Shown: positions 1 through 10,700, counted from the stretch's first letter. The stretch is 64,000 bases of DNA from Thiothrix sp. (GCF_028714775.1 NZ_JAQTLS010000013.1:1-64000); one strand, 5' to 3'. Numbers and translations are program-made. The notes: generated by a model not told the origin, from the sequence alone.

Positions 1-2040
1 CCCTTGCCATCCGGGCTGTACGCCAGTGCATACACAGCATCCGTGTGACCGCTGAGCGCTTTCATTGCCGTCCCCGTCGCCGCATCCCACAGCCGCACGG
101 TCTTATCTCCTGAGCCGGAGGCGATCACCTTGCCATCCGGGCTGTAAGCCAGTGCCGACACTTCATCTGTGTGACCGCTGAGCGCTTTCATTGCCTTCCC
201 CGTCGCCGCATCCCACAGCCGCACGGTCTTATCCCCTGAGCCGGAGACGATCACCTTGCCATCCGGGCTGTACACCAGTGCCGACACATCAGCCGTGTGA
301 CCGCTGAGCGCTTTCATTGCCTTCCCCGTCGCCGCATCCCACAGCCGCACGGTCTTATCCCCTGAGCCGGAGGCGATCACCTTGTCATCCGGGCTGTACG
401 CCAGTGCATACACTTCAGCCGTGTGACCGCTGAGCGTTTTCAGCGCCTGACCCGTCGCCGCATCCCACAGCCGCACGGTATTATCCCCTGAACCGCTGGC
501 AATCACCTTGCCATCCGGGCTGTACGCCAGTGCTGACACATAAGCGCTGTGACCGCTGAGCGTTTTCAGCTCTATTCCCGTCGCCGCATCCCACAGCCGC
601 ACGGTCTTATCCCTTCCTCCGCTGGCGATCACCTTGCCATCCGGGCTGTACGCCAGTGCATACACTTCAGCCGTGTGACCGCTGAGCGTTTTCAGTTCCT
701 GACCCGTCGCTGCATCCCACAGCCGCACGGTATTATCCCAAGAGCCGGAGGCGATCACCTTGCCATCGGGGCTGTACGCCAGTGCCCACACATAAGCCGT
801 GTGACCGCTGAGCGTTTTCATTTCCTGACCCGTCGCTGCATCCCACAGCCGCACGGTATTATCCCAAGAGCCGGAGGCGATCACCTTGCCATCCGGGCTG
901 TACGCCAGTGCCGACACATAAGCCGTGTGACCGCTGAGCGTTTTCAGCTCTGTTCCCGTCGCTGCATCCCACAGCCGCACGGTATTATCCCCTGAGCCGG
1001 AGGCGATCACCTTGCCATCCGGGCTGTACGCCAGTGCATACACAGAAGCCGTGTGACCGCTGAGCGTCTTCAACTCTGTTCCCGTCGCTGCATCCCACAA
1101 CCGCACGGTCTTATCCTCTGAGCCGGAGGCGATCACCTTGCCATCCGGGCTGTACGCCAGTGCTGACACATCAGCCGTGTGACCGCTGAGCATTTTCAGT
1201 TCCTGACCCGTCGCCGCATCCCACAGCCGCACGGTATTATCCCCTGAACCGCTGGCAATCACCTTGCCATCCGGACTGTACGCCAGTGCTGACACATAAG
1301 CGCTGTGACCGCTGAGCGTCTTCAGCTCCTTGCCCGTCGCTGCCTCCCACAGCCGCACGGTCTTATCCCCTGAGCCGCTGGCGATCACCTTGCCATCCGG
1401 GCTGTACGCCAGTGCTGACACAGGAGCGCTGTGACCGCTGAGCGTCTTCAGCGCCTTGCCCGTCGCCGCCTCCCACAGCCGCACGGTCTCATCCCCTGAA
1501 CCGCTGGCGATCACCTTGCCATCCGGGCTGTACGCCAGTGCTGACACATAAGCGCTGTGACCGCTGAGCGTTTTCAGTTCCTGACCCGTCGCCGCATCCC
1601 ACAGCCGCACGGTATTATCCCCCCCTGAGCCGGAGGCGATGACCTTGCCATCCGGGCTGTACGCCAGTGCCGACACGAAAGACGTGTGACCGCTGAGCGT
1701 TTTCAGTGCCTGACCTGTCGCCGCATCCCACAGCCGCACGGTATCATCCCCTGAGCCGGAGGCGATCACCTTGCCATCCGGGCTGTACGCCAGTGCTGAC
1801 ACAGAATCCGTGTGACCGCTGAGCGTTTTCAGCGCCTGACCCGTCGCCGCATCCCACAGCCGCACGGTATTATCCCCTGAGCCGGAGGCGATCACCTTGC
1901 CATCCGGGCTGTACGCCAGTGCCGACACATCAGCCGTGTGACCGCTGAGCGTTTTCAGTTCCTGACCCGTCGCCGCATCCCACAGCCGCACGGTCTTATC
2001 CCCTGAGCCGGAGGCGATCACCTTGCCATCCGGGCTGTAC
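1..2040 (-). repeat. Tandem 126-bp WD40-coding repeats, at least 17 units
   Basis: The SPDGK-coding segment recurs at 7, 133, 259, 385, 511, 637, 763, 889, 1015, 1141, 1267, 1393, 1519, 1648, 1774, 1900 and 2026. The period is exactly 126 bp except one of 129 bp (1519 to 1648), caused by one extra Gly codon. Framework residues are almost invariant. Differences concentrate after the GH dipeptide (pairs such as DA, DE, AD, AE, AY, AS, AP, SF, DS), just after it (Y, S or W), and around the GSxDx turn. The array continues past the left edge. Confidence 0.97.
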
Positions 2041-4571
2041 GCCAGTGCGCTGATAGTGCCGATATTGAGTGAGGGGGTTTGCTTGCGTTCCGTTGATAAA
2101 TCCTGTTCACGTATAGTGCTCAAACGCCCCAAGGTGGCGGGGAGCACAGCCTGTTTACCCTCTGGCACTGCCTGTACGGCAGCATCCAGACCATACAACC
2201 ATGCAGCACGCACCTCTAGTGGATCAGCCAGCTTTTCACCCTTGACCACTTCGACTGGGATGCGTTGAGACACTTTTTCTTCAAACACCTTGGCGAGGTT
2301 ATAGTTGGCCTGCAACTCACGCTGTCTGGATTCTTCCGCCGCCGCTTGTGCCTGCGACGTTGCAACTTGGGATTGGTTAGCGTAATGCCAAGCAAAGCCT
2401 GCCGCTATAAGCATGATAACCGCGATGATTGCCATCACTCCTGACAACCAGCGGGTTTTCTTCAACGACTTCCGCTGCTCTTCAGCTTTCTGCTCCGCCA
2501 GCACGCGCTTTTCTTCCTGCAAGGCCAGTTCACGTTGACGTTGTTGTTCTTTTTCCTCCTTCAGCCGATCCCGCTCCTGAATGCTGGCTTCGATGAATTC
2601 CGCCTCCAGTTCCGATGCCTGCGCTGCATTCCCCTTCAACCACTCCTGCGCCACCGCCAACCGCGAGCCTGTCAACAACCACGCAGCATCACGCCCACCA
2701 TCCGCCCAATCTTTCGCGCCCTTGCTGATCTGGTGCTGGGTGCGCAGCGCATCGCGGTTGTCGGCGATCCACTCGCGCAGTTTGCCCCAGTGGCGGATCA
2801 GGGCTTCGTGCGAGACTTCGGCGAAGGCGGCTTCGTTGCCGTCGGTTTGCTGGGTGGTGATCAGGCGGGCGTCTGCCAGTGCCTGGATGATGTGGCGGGC
2901 GGCGGGGTCGTCGCCGAATTCGCGCAAATCGGCACGGCGGCGGGTGTCTTCGCTGCCGTCGCCGGGTTGGATCAGACGCAGGAAGATGTGCTTGGCCTGT
3001 TCCTGCTCGGTGGTGGAGAAGCCGTCAAGGATGCTGTTGGCACGGATTTCGAGTGCCTTTTCCAGCCCGCCGAACTGGTTGTAGGCATCCAGCCGCAGGC
3101 CGTCGCCGTCGCGTTGTTCCCACAGCAGGCTGAGGGCGTATTGCAGCAGTGGCAGGCTGCCGGGCTGGTTTTCGACATCATCCAGCAGCGCGGCGGTGAG
3201 GGCTGGCTCGACCGTGACGCGCTGTTTGCGGGCGGGCTGTTCGATGGCGGCACGCAGTTCGGCCTGCCCCATCGGTGGCAGCAGTTTGGCGGGGGATTTG
3301 TCCAGCAACTTGGCGAAGGCTTCATTTGCCAGCGCTGCGGCAAGGAAGTCAGCACGCATCACCAGCAGCAGGGTGCAACCCTTGAGGTCGGCTTCCACCA
3401 GCCGGATCAGTTGCGCCTCATACGCCCGTGCGGTGGCAGGGTCGGACTGGGTGAAGAGTTCCTCGAACTGGTCGATGCACAACAGCAGGTGCTGGCTACC
3501 GCTGGTTTGCAGCAGGTCAGCCACTTTGTCAGGCCAATGCAGGGTGGCATTTTTCAGTTGCCCAACCAGCCCTTCGGTTTCCTGATCGCGGTTGGCGCGG
3601 ATGGTGGGGTGGAACACCAGCGCGATTTCAGCCGCCAGCAACCGGAACGGGTCATTGCCGGGGCGGGTCTTGAGGATCAGCCAGCCGCCCACTTCACGCA
3701 GCCGGGGGATTACGCCCGCACTGACCAGCGAGGATTTGCCGCTGCCACTTGCCCCCCACAGTGCATACAGGCGCGTGGCGGGGATTTTGTCGCACAGTTC
3801 GCCGCTCAGTGCCTCACGCCCGAAGAAATACGCGCGGTCTTCCTCGCGGAAGGCTTCCAGCCCCCGGTAGGGGTTGAGCAATTCGCCGTTGGCATCGAAA
3901 CGTGGGCGTTCGTGGGTCAGCAGTCCGTGCAACGTCCACTCCAGCGCCTGCGGGTCACGCGGGAACAGGCTCCAGTCCCACGTTTGCGCGTCATCCTGCT
4001 TGAGGGTGTCGATGTCCAACGAACGTGCCTGCCGCGCCTCGGACAGCAGCACCTTGGAACCCGCCCGCGTGAATGCCGCTTGCAACGCCACCTGCCCACC
4101 ATCCGCCAGCAGCGAGGCGTAGAATTCGCGGGCAAACCCTGCCGCTTGCGCATCGTTGATGGCGCGGTGGGTGGCGATCACCACGGGCACACCCGCCGCA
4201 TGGAAAGCTTCCACCTGCGCGGCATTGTGGCAGCCGTTGAGGAAGATCAAGTCTGGCGGGCGCGACCACGTGCTGATGTGGGTGGCAATATGTTCGGCGT
4301 ACACTGCCTTGTCATCGCTCAGCAGCACCCCAGCATCGCTATGCCCGGCGAAGTGCAGGATGGCGACCCGCCCAGCAAGTTGGTCGAGGGTGGTTTTGAG
4401 CTGGTCTTGGGTGAAGTAGGGTTCGTATTGGAGGTCGAAGGGGGTAATGTCTGCCCGCTGGGACTCGAACAGGGCTTTGAGAGTGCTGAGTTCGGCGGGG
4501 ATGGAGGCAAGCGGGTTTGCGGTGCTTTTTGCACCCAGCAACAGCACGACTGGAAGATACCCTGACGGCAT
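1..4571 (-). CDS. CHAT protease - STAND NTPase - WD40 repeat protein (3' end outside window)
   Basis: The frame is open from an ATG at 4571 to the window edge, 1523 codons. Residues about 1-190 form a CHAT (caspase-fold) protease with candidate catalytic His77 in HFAGHS and Cys114 in LNGC. A STAND NTPase follows, with Walker A GASGSGKS near residue 275 and a Walker B-like run ending in DQFEELF. Then come a helical Glu/Gln-rich stretch, one membrane segment (about residues 697-718), and at least 17 WD40 repeats of 42 residues. Known proteins of this layout sense a ligand through the repeats, oligomerise through the ATPase and activate the effector. The membrane segment should place effector and sensor on opposite sides unless it is only peripheral. 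Function is inferred from domains; target and trigger are unknown. Confidence 0.9.
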   Translation of the reverse strand, partial: MPSGYLPVVLLLGAKSTANPLASIPAELSTLKALFESQRADITPFDLQYEPYFTQDQLKTTLDQLAGRVAILHFAGHSDAGVLLSDDKAVYAEHIATHISTWSRPPDLIFLNGCHNAAQVEAFHAAGVPVVIATHRAINDAQAAGFAREFYASLLADGGQVALQAAFTRAGSKVLLSEARQARSLDIDTLKQDDAQTWDWSLFPRDPQALEWTLHGLLTHERPRFDANGELLNPYRGLEAFREEDRAYFFGREALSGELCDKIPATRLYALWGASGSGKSSLVSAGVIPRLREVGGWLILKTRPGNDPFRLLAAEIALVFHPTIRANRDQETEGLVGQLKNATLHWPDKVADLLQTSGSQHLLLCIDQFEELFTQSDPATARAYEAQLIRLVEADLKGCTLLLVMRADFLAAALANEAFAKLLDKSPAKLLPPMGQAELRAAIEQPARKQRVTVEPALTAALLDDVENQPGSLPLLQYALSLLWEQRDGDGLRLDAYNQFGGLEKALEIRANSILDGFSTTEQEQAKHIFLRLIQPGDGSEDTRRRADLREFGDDPAARHIIQALADARLITTQQTDGNEAAFAEVSHEALIRHWGKLREWIADNRDALRTQHQISKGAKDWADGGRDAAWLLTGSRLAVAQEWLKGNAAQASELEAEFIEASIQERDRLKEEKEQQRQRELALQEEKRVLAEQKAEEQRKSLKKTRWLSGVMAIIAVIMLIAAGFAWHYANQSQVATSQAQAAAEESRQRELQANYNLAKVFEEKVSQRIPVEVVKGEKLADPLEVRAAWLYGLDAAVQAVPEGKQAVLPATLGRLSTIREQDLSTERKQTPSLNIGTISALAYSPDGKVIASGSGDKTVRLWDAATGQELKTLSGHTADVSALAYSPDGKVIASGSGDNTVRLWDAATGQALKTLSGHTDSVSALAYSPDGKVIASGSGDDTVRLWDAATGQALKTLSGHTSFVSALAYSPDGKVIASGSGGDNTVRLWDAATGQELKTLSGHSAYVSALAYSPDGKVIASGSGDETVRLWEAATGKALKTLSGHSAPVSALAYSPDGKVIASGSGDKTVRLWEAATGKELKTLSGHSAYVSALAYSPDGKVIASGSGDNTVRLWDAATGQELKMLSGHTADVSALAYSPDGKVIASGSEDKTVRLWDAATGTELKTLSGHTASVYALAYSPDGKVIASGSGDNTVRLWDAATGTELKTLSGHTAYVSALAYSPDGKVIASGSWDNTVRLWDAATGQEMKTLSGHTAYVWALAYSPDGKVIASGSWDNTVRLWDAATGQELKTLSGHTAEVYALAYSPDGKVIASGGRDKTVRLWDAATGIELKTLSGHSAYVSALAYSPDGKVIASGSGDNTVRLWDAATGQALKTLSGHTAEVYALAYSPDDKVIASGSGDKTVRLWDAATGKAMKALSGHTADVSALVYSPDGKVIVSGSGDKTVRLWDAATGKAMKALSGHTDEVSALAYSPDGKVIASGSGDKTVRLWDAATGTAMKALSGHTDAVYALAYSPDGK

Positions 4572-4737
4572 GGCAAGCCCTTCCTCACTTGGGGATATGC
4601 GTAAATTATAGTGGTAATAACTTTCGCTTGATGGGATTTAAATCAAAAAATACGGCATGAGTTATTCCTATTTTTACTGCGGAATAATCCTGATTTCACG
4701 CTATACTATTCCTGATCTTATGACGCAGGTATCCATC

Positions 4738-4843
4738 ATGGAAAACGCCACTCGCCACCCCCGATTGCTGGTTCCGCGCTTGCAGGAGGCACTGCAAGCC
4801 CCCTGTGGTGCTAGTGATCGGCTCCAGACTTGCTTAAGAGGGA
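4738..4843 (+). pseudogene. Decayed N-terminal fragment of an AAA-type ATPase (candidate)
   Basis: An ATG at 4738 opens a frame reading RLLVPRLQEALQ. A one-base frame change leads to a PPVVLVIGSRLA-like stretch followed by a stop. This resembles the start of the AAA_14 (DUF4143-linked) ATPases, where a PRL..AL helix precedes a VVLL-GARQVGK-type P-loop, but no P-loop lysine or later domain remains. It lies in the 314-bp gap 4572-4885 between two conflict genes; I see nothing else convincing in that gap. The assignment rests on about 30 residues and is tentative. Confidence 0.3.
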
Positions 4844-4885
4844 ACTCTATATGATCTATAGGGACTTAACACAACACTACTAAAA

Positions 4886-5119
4886 TTATCGTTTTTTATT
4901 TAAAATCACCCTGACAATAAAATATATAGCAATCAGAATTATAAATCCGCCAAAATAATAAACATAGTGAGATGACATAATTGAATCCCTCGGAGGTTCG
5001 TTATAAGCATCCATATAAGCACGCATCTCGCCTGAGCCAATCTGATAAACATCCCCAGACTCAGCACCATCCTCCTCACTATTACCCAGACTTGCTATAA
5101 CATATTGATTATTGATCAT
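4886..5119 (-). CDS. Small single-pass membrane protein, unknown function
   Basis: This 77-residue protein has an acidic N-terminal half and one strong membrane helix near residues 54-71, ending in a basic tail (LNKKR), so the N-terminus is probably outside the cytoplasm. No family is recognised. It starts 26 bp after the stop of the CHAT-FGE protein and is probably co-transcribed with it, which makes a membrane partner or an immunity-like role possible. That role is inference from position only. Confidence 0.6.
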   Translation of the reverse strand: MINNQYVIASLGNSEEDGAESGDVYQIGSGEMRAYMDAYNEPPRDSIMSSHYVYYFGGFIILIAIYFIVRVILNKKR

Positions 5120-5145
5120 ATAAGCACACCTCTATTAACAGAATT

Positions 5146-7614
5146 TCACAAAATAATCTCAGCATTAATTATGACAAGCCGAAAACCGATAGCATCGCTT
5201 CTTTCAGTAGGTTGTTGACTAATACGAACAGCAGAACGCGTGTACTTGCCATCACTATACCATGAACCACCTCGTACAACTCTTAGAATACTTCCCACAT
5301 GGAAATAACCTACATTACTTTCAGGATTTGTAACAACATTACACGACAATTTTTTTTGCCATACATCTTGACACCATTCCCAGACATTCCCATGCATCCC
5401 ATACAATCCCCAAGAATTAGCTAGCATTGATTTAACTGGAACTGTTTTTTTTCGATACACTCCTTTATCACCATCAGCATAGGGGTTCTTGCCATTGTAA
5501 TTTACTTGCTCAGTAGAAATATTGTTTCCAAATGAAAAAGGCCCTGTTGTTCCTGCTCTACAAGCATACTCCCATTCCGCTTCGGTAGGCAGACGAATAT
5601 TCAAGTCAGAATTAATGCTTTTTAGCGTTTGAATAAACTCATAAACATCATTCCAGCTCACTCGCTCAACTGGATTGCTCTCATCATCCTTAAAAGAAGC
5701 AGGATTGTTCCCCAATACGGTCTTCCAAAATAACTGGGTAACAGTCGTATCTGCCAACCAGAAACCCTGTGACAATATCACTTGATGTCGTACTTCCTTA
5801 CCCATTAAGAAAGCCTCACGATCAACCTCTGTTCCGGGCGAACCCATCCAAAATGTCCCCGCGTCAATCCAGCGGAAACGTTGGATAATACCTTTTATAT
5901 CAAGATCAGCATAACGTCCATATTCATCGATACCAGATTCTCGCGCCCATCGAGGCGTACTCAAATCACCAATCTCAGTTTTTTCAGCTACAGTTAAATT
6001 TTTGGCATCAAATAATTTAACTGCCTTAGCAGTAACTATGGCATCAGATAACTTAGCCTTCTTATCTATAGCTGCCGCATCAGATAACTCCTCCTTATCT
6101 ATAGCCGTAGCATCAGACAACTCTCCCTTATCTGTAGTCGTAGCATCAGATAACTTAGCCTCCTTATCTACAATAACAGCATCAAATGATTTATTTTCCT
6201 CTTGAGTTTCTGGTTTTTTTTGATCCCCCCTTATTTCTTTGGCTGTAGATTCAATATCTTTATTGGGGGGTTTCGTCTTTTCAAAAAAACCAGAAAACAA
6301 ATTTTTTACATAATTATTCGACGTATTAATACCTGCTTCCAATACTGATAGAGGTGTACTCTCTTGGCTTAATTCCGCCGCCCCTCTGATGACCAATCTT
6401 TCACCAAATCCCCTCAGCATATCAACATAATCATTCTTTTTCTGCTGGCTCAATCTCTTTTGCGCTTGCTCTTTATAAAGCCGAATGTCCTCGGGGGTTG
6501 GCTTTTCCAAAAGAGTTCCACTCTCAAGACTAGTATAAAGAACAGGTGTTGCCCACTCAAGCTGATTAGCTTCGGCATAGATCATTTTACGGGCTTCAGC
6601 GACAGCCGCGTCAATCGGGTAGCCATCCGCCAATGCAGCATAAAACTCATGTGAAAAGGTGATAGCAGCTTCATCTGTAATCTCGAACTGCATGGCAATG
6701 ACCGCCGGGATACCTTTTTGCAGTAGACTTTGCCCTACACCAGCGAATGGGTCGGTGACAGAAGTTCGCCCACCACTACAGGAATTAAGTAATACCAACT
6801 GGAGCGTGGTTTCATCATGCAGCAGTGCTCCTAAATATTGCCCACTGACCAAATGCCCCTTTTTTTCTTTATCTTCTAATACCAGTACACCATCATTATC
6901 TTGGTTACTAAACCCACCATGACCGATGTAATGAAAAACGTGATATTCGTTGCGCCTCAATGCCCGTTGTAGGGCTGACAAGGATGGCTCCACTCGCTCT
7001 AAAATGAGCCTACCATCAGCCTGCAAACTTTGTGTAGCCGTATTGATTCGATCCCACTCCTGTTCCACTTTCAGAGGATAATGATTTGCTGGACTGGAAA
7101 TCATTACCAATACCCGCAACACACCCGTTGTTTGACGAATGGATGGCTGCTTCGCCAAATCTAACTTACGAATGACAGGAGTATTTACTGATAATCCAAC
7201 ATAATCCTTGTTTGTTGTATCATATAACAATTCCCATGGAATATTGATCAGAGATGGAGCTCCAGATAAGAACAAGCGAATACGTAATCCCTTACCTTCC
7301 CGTTCTGTAACTGCCAAACTGGTACGAAAACGCTCCGCAACATCACCAGAAAAGAGGCAATCGTACAATGCACCACCTAACTTTTTGACCGAGGAAATAT
7401 CAATATTTTCAAGATTGAGACTGCGAATACTGCCACGATTCTGCCCAATTTTGAGGATGAACACCTCTAGCTCAGGGGTAGAAAATGGCAGAGAAAACGT
7501 GTGACTGGCCTGACCAGCAGGTGAATCAACGACACGCACTTCATAACCGCCATCCGTTTCAGTCAACAGCAAGTCAAAATTGGAATACGACTTGGAATAC
7601 GATTTAGCAGGCAT
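5146..7614 (-). CDS. CHAT protease fused to FGE-sulfatase-like (C-type lectin fold) domain
   Basis: The 822-residue protein has a CHAT protease in its N-terminal half, with His in HYIGHGG and Cys in LNSCSGG followed by the usual GIPAVIAMQFEI strand. A charged low-complexity linker comes next, then a C-terminal FGE-sulfatase domain (MGSP, RLPTEAEWEYACRAG, GNVWEWCQD, VRGGSW, GFRLV). The paired cysteines used by true formylglycine-generating enzyme are absent from the RSAVRIS..GFR segment, so this domain is probably a binding or sensing module. I chose the ATG at 7614 because GAGGGGAG lies at good spacing; a TTG six codons upstream overlaps that site. FGE-like and CHAT domains recur together in bacterial conflict systems. 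Confidence 0.88.
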   Translation of the reverse strand: MPAKSYSKSYSNFDLLLTETDGGYEVRVVDSPAGQASHTFSLPFSTPELEVFILKIGQNRGSIRSLNLENIDISSVKKLGGALYDCLFSGDVAERFRTSLAVTEREGKGLRIRLFLSGAPSLINIPWELLYDTTNKDYVGLSVNTPVIRKLDLAKQPSIRQTTGVLRVLVMISSPANHYPLKVEQEWDRINTATQSLQADGRLILERVEPSLSALQRALRRNEYHVFHYIGHGGFSNQDNDGVLVLEDKEKKGHLVSGQYLGALLHDETTLQLVLLNSCSGGRTSVTDPFAGVGQSLLQKGIPAVIAMQFEITDEAAITFSHEFYAALADGYPIDAAVAEARKMIYAEANQLEWATPVLYTSLESGTLLEKPTPEDIRLYKEQAQKRLSQQKKNDYVDMLRGFGERLVIRGAAELSQESTPLSVLEAGINTSNNYVKNLFSGFFEKTKPPNKDIESTAKEIRGDQKKPETQEENKSFDAVIVDKEAKLSDATTTDKGELSDATAIDKEELSDAAAIDKKAKLSDAIVTAKAVKLFDAKNLTVAEKTEIGDLSTPRWARESGIDEYGRYADLDIKGIIQRFRWIDAGTFWMGSPGTEVDREAFLMGKEVRHQVILSQGFWLADTTVTQLFWKTVLGNNPASFKDDESNPVERVSWNDVYEFIQTLKSINSDLNIRLPTEAEWEYACRAGTTGPFSFGNNISTEQVNYNGKNPYADGDKGVYRKKTVPVKSMLANSWGLYGMHGNVWEWCQDVWQKKLSCNVVTNPESNVGYFHVGSILRVVRGGSWYSDGKYTRSAVRISQQPTERSDAIGFRLVIINAEIIL
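6005..6190 (-). repeat. Degenerate SDA-xxx-DK linker repeats inside the CHAT-FGE gene
   Basis: The linker between protease and FGE-like domain is built from about five imperfect units of 12-15 residues of the form LSDA..xDK(G/E/K). The DNA shows matching short repeats around gcatcagataactc. It is probably a flexible spacer prone to length change. Confidence 0.75.
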
Positions 7615-7752
7615 CAGGCTAACTCCCCTCAACTCGCGAGTAACATCCGACTCGGGATGACATCTTCATTCTATACACAAATACCTATTCAGAAAGCCAG
7701 ATTTATCAAGTTTTATGAAAAGCGCTATTACTGCCAGCCCTGTTCATATTCT

Positions 7753-10700
7753 TTACCCCTGCAAGTGTTGCGCAATCCTTCGCACGGTTTCCTTATCCGC
7801 AAAATATGACAAATGGTCACAGCGCACCGCTTCCACCACGACAGTTTCCTGCCACGCCGGATTGAACTGCGCCATACTGCCGCAACCCACCGCCATGTCG
7901 TTGGCCTCCTTGAACAGCTTCTTGGTCAGTAGCTCATACGCTTCCACCTTGAGCCGTTTGCCGAGGTACTCCAACAGTTTGGAAAGCCGTTGGGTGTAAT
8001 TGTCGGGGAGGATCATTAGGCCAGTGGTATCACCCGCAACCACCGCATAACGGACATTTTGCGGGGCAGAGGAATTCGCCAGTTCGTGGATGAAATCAGA
8101 ATTCGGAGCCATTTGGTCAAGGCTATTATCAACCGCATCCAGCAGTTTCATCAGGGCAGCGACCGCCACACCACCGACATAAGCGGTGGTAAGTCCATTC
8201 AGGACTGCGACCAGATTACCGTAAGCCCACGTTTTGACCACGGCATAACCGTGTTCCTTGAGGCTGGCAATAGGTGAGCCGCCATTCGGTGTGCCAGCCA
8301 TTACCAAAGTATTGACGACCTGATCCCCACCTTCGCGCTCAATGAACCAACGCGCCACCAGCCCGCCCATCGAATGCGCAAGGATGTCGATACGCTTGCC
8401 ATTTGCAGCCGTCACCCCCACTTTTTCAAGCAAGGCTTTAAGGGCTTTGGCGTTATCTTGGATGCGGGTATTCAGGTTTTCATAATCAAACGTCAGGATC
8501 AAGTCGTATTGGCTGGCTAAAGGTGCTTGCCCGTCGGTGTGCAGCATATTGGCACAACCTGCAATCGTGCGGGTTTGCCCAATAATACCGTGCGTCACTA
8601 ACAGGATGCGTTTAGCCTTTGCAACTTCTGCGGCAATAATCGTATGGTCAGTGATATACCCGGAAACTTCCAACGGATTGTCGGCAGAAAATTCTGGAAT
8701 ACCCAGCGTTTGGATTTCCTCATCAATGCGCAGCAAATCGCGGTAAACCAGTTTGCGGAAAAAGATTTTCAGCGCACTGCCCAGCGACTTGGTGCTGTCA
8801 TCTGGCGTACTCGATGCCGCTTCGGGCAAATCTTCGATGTAAATGTGGGTACGTCCGTCTTTCCCTTGTCTGGCACGCCCCAAGGGCAGGAACAGGTTGT
8901 TTTCCCGGTCATATGCATACGGGATGATTTGCTCCCCGGTAAGCAACGGTTCGCTGAGCGACAGCTTCAATGGATTTTGCGGTGAAACAGCATTGGCATC
9001 ATCGCCTAGGAAGACCTCCAAAGCATCTAACCCCAAGTCAACGCCACGCCCTTGTGTAAAGGTAAAAGCGTTGGCTGTATCGGCAAACAGGGCTGGCTCT
9101 GGGATAGCAATTTTTTCCACACTACGGGTAGCCGGATGGGAGCTAACCAGCCGCACCTGACCACGAAAACCTGAATGCGGTTCAATCCGCACATCGTCCT
9201 GCCCCAGTAATGTTGCAGGTTGTTGCGCAGATACCGAGCGGGTTTCCTGCGGGCGGATCACGGCAATATTGATCACGTTACTTGTCCAGTCGGGTGCTGC
9301 ACTGGGTTCATCATCAATATCGAGTGAGCGGTTATGCGCATCACTGGCAAACTGTTCCAGACTGTTTTTCAAACCACGTTTGGCGTTTTTGGTATCCCCC
9401 AATTGCAGGGCTTGCTGGTTCAGCAAACTGGAATCAAATTCCTCTTCGCAGACAATTAGCTTGAGCGAATCTTGAATGCGGGTAATGCCTTGGGCGAGCA
9501 ACTCATCCTTGATCTTGAGCGGAATGGCTTTCCCCTCAAACGCTTTCACAACAGGTTGTGCATCGCTTATCCAGCCGCCGCTGGCAAGCACATTGGAAAT
9601 TTCTCCCGTGCTGCCATCGAAATAGAGCAAAGCGTAATACAAACGTGGCTGACCTAGTTTAAGGCGCAATTCTAAGTTGAAACGCGGCTTTTCCCACTTC
9701 GTACCGTCGAAACGGTAGCTTAACGTGACATCCTGATTGATGTACTTTTCCCCATCATAAGTCACGACGATTTCAACGGGGTTATCCAAATGGGTTGCCG
9801 CGTTGTTTAAGTGCAGCTTTTGATGCCAACGAGCCATAACGGCGGCTTGCTCCAATGCCTCACTTGCACTTTGCGTCACCTTAAATAAGGGGCGGCTATC
9901 AGCGGCCTGTGTCACCGCATAAGTGCCATTATCGGCATGGAGGGCATAGCGCGGGTCTTGCCCCGATTCCTGCAAGAAACGACCGGGATCAGCAGGTAAT
10001 TCATCCCGTTGCAAGATAGCGCGTAAGGCTTGGATGCCATTCTCATCCCCCACCAAATTTACCGACATCTTAGGGAAGTGCTGGCGGGTAATGATGGCAG
10101 TGTATTCGTTCCCCGCCAATTTACTGGTATCAGCAATGCTCAGGGTGCTGTTAAAACTCTCGGCCTGTTGGATGAGGGCTTTGGTGAGGCTGGTTTGCCA
10201 TTGGCTGGTATCGGCATCATTACCAAACAAGGCAACTTCATCCCCCGTATTCAGGCCATGCATGACACCCGCGTTGAGTTTCCACTGCCCATCCTTGTCC
10301 TTGAAAGCCAGCATCCGTAAGGGTTGTAGCTCAGTGCCGAAGACGGTTTTAGTGACATCTGCACCAGCAATGGCTTCAATTTGTGGGCTTTGGCTAGTTG
10401 CTTGGCTTTGCACCCGCTGATAGACGCGGTTACGCAACTCCTGATAACTGACGGGGTACTGCAAAGCAGACAGGGTTTCGCATAGCGCATAGGTGAACAA
10501 GCCGTGCCGCCGGAACGCCGGGCCTTGCGCCTTTTCTATGGAAAGCTGGAAGTCTTGGCAACCGGACAGCAAGATGTGTTTACCCGAATCCGGTATCAGG
10601 TTTTTAAGTTGGGCTTGGTCAACACTCTTACCGGCCTGTTGCCCAAAGACAAAACAGTCCAGCGGGTATTGGGTCATGTCAACGGAAGCAAGGCGTACAT

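Noticed and set aside
1..2040. Regular repeats that might suggest a CRISPR or satellite array
   Set aside because: The 126-bp period is in frame and encodes canonical WD40 units; there are no unique spacers.
2535..4565. Long open frame (676 codons) on the plus strand opposite the STAND ATPase
   Set aside because: It mirrors the minus-strand gene, which has clear CHAT, P-loop and WD40 motifs. The plus-strand product is Gln/Gly/Phe-rich with no domain.
5146..5960. Active formylglycine-generating enzyme
   Set aside because: The active-site Cys pair is absent from the conserved C-terminal segment, so catalytic activity is unlikely.
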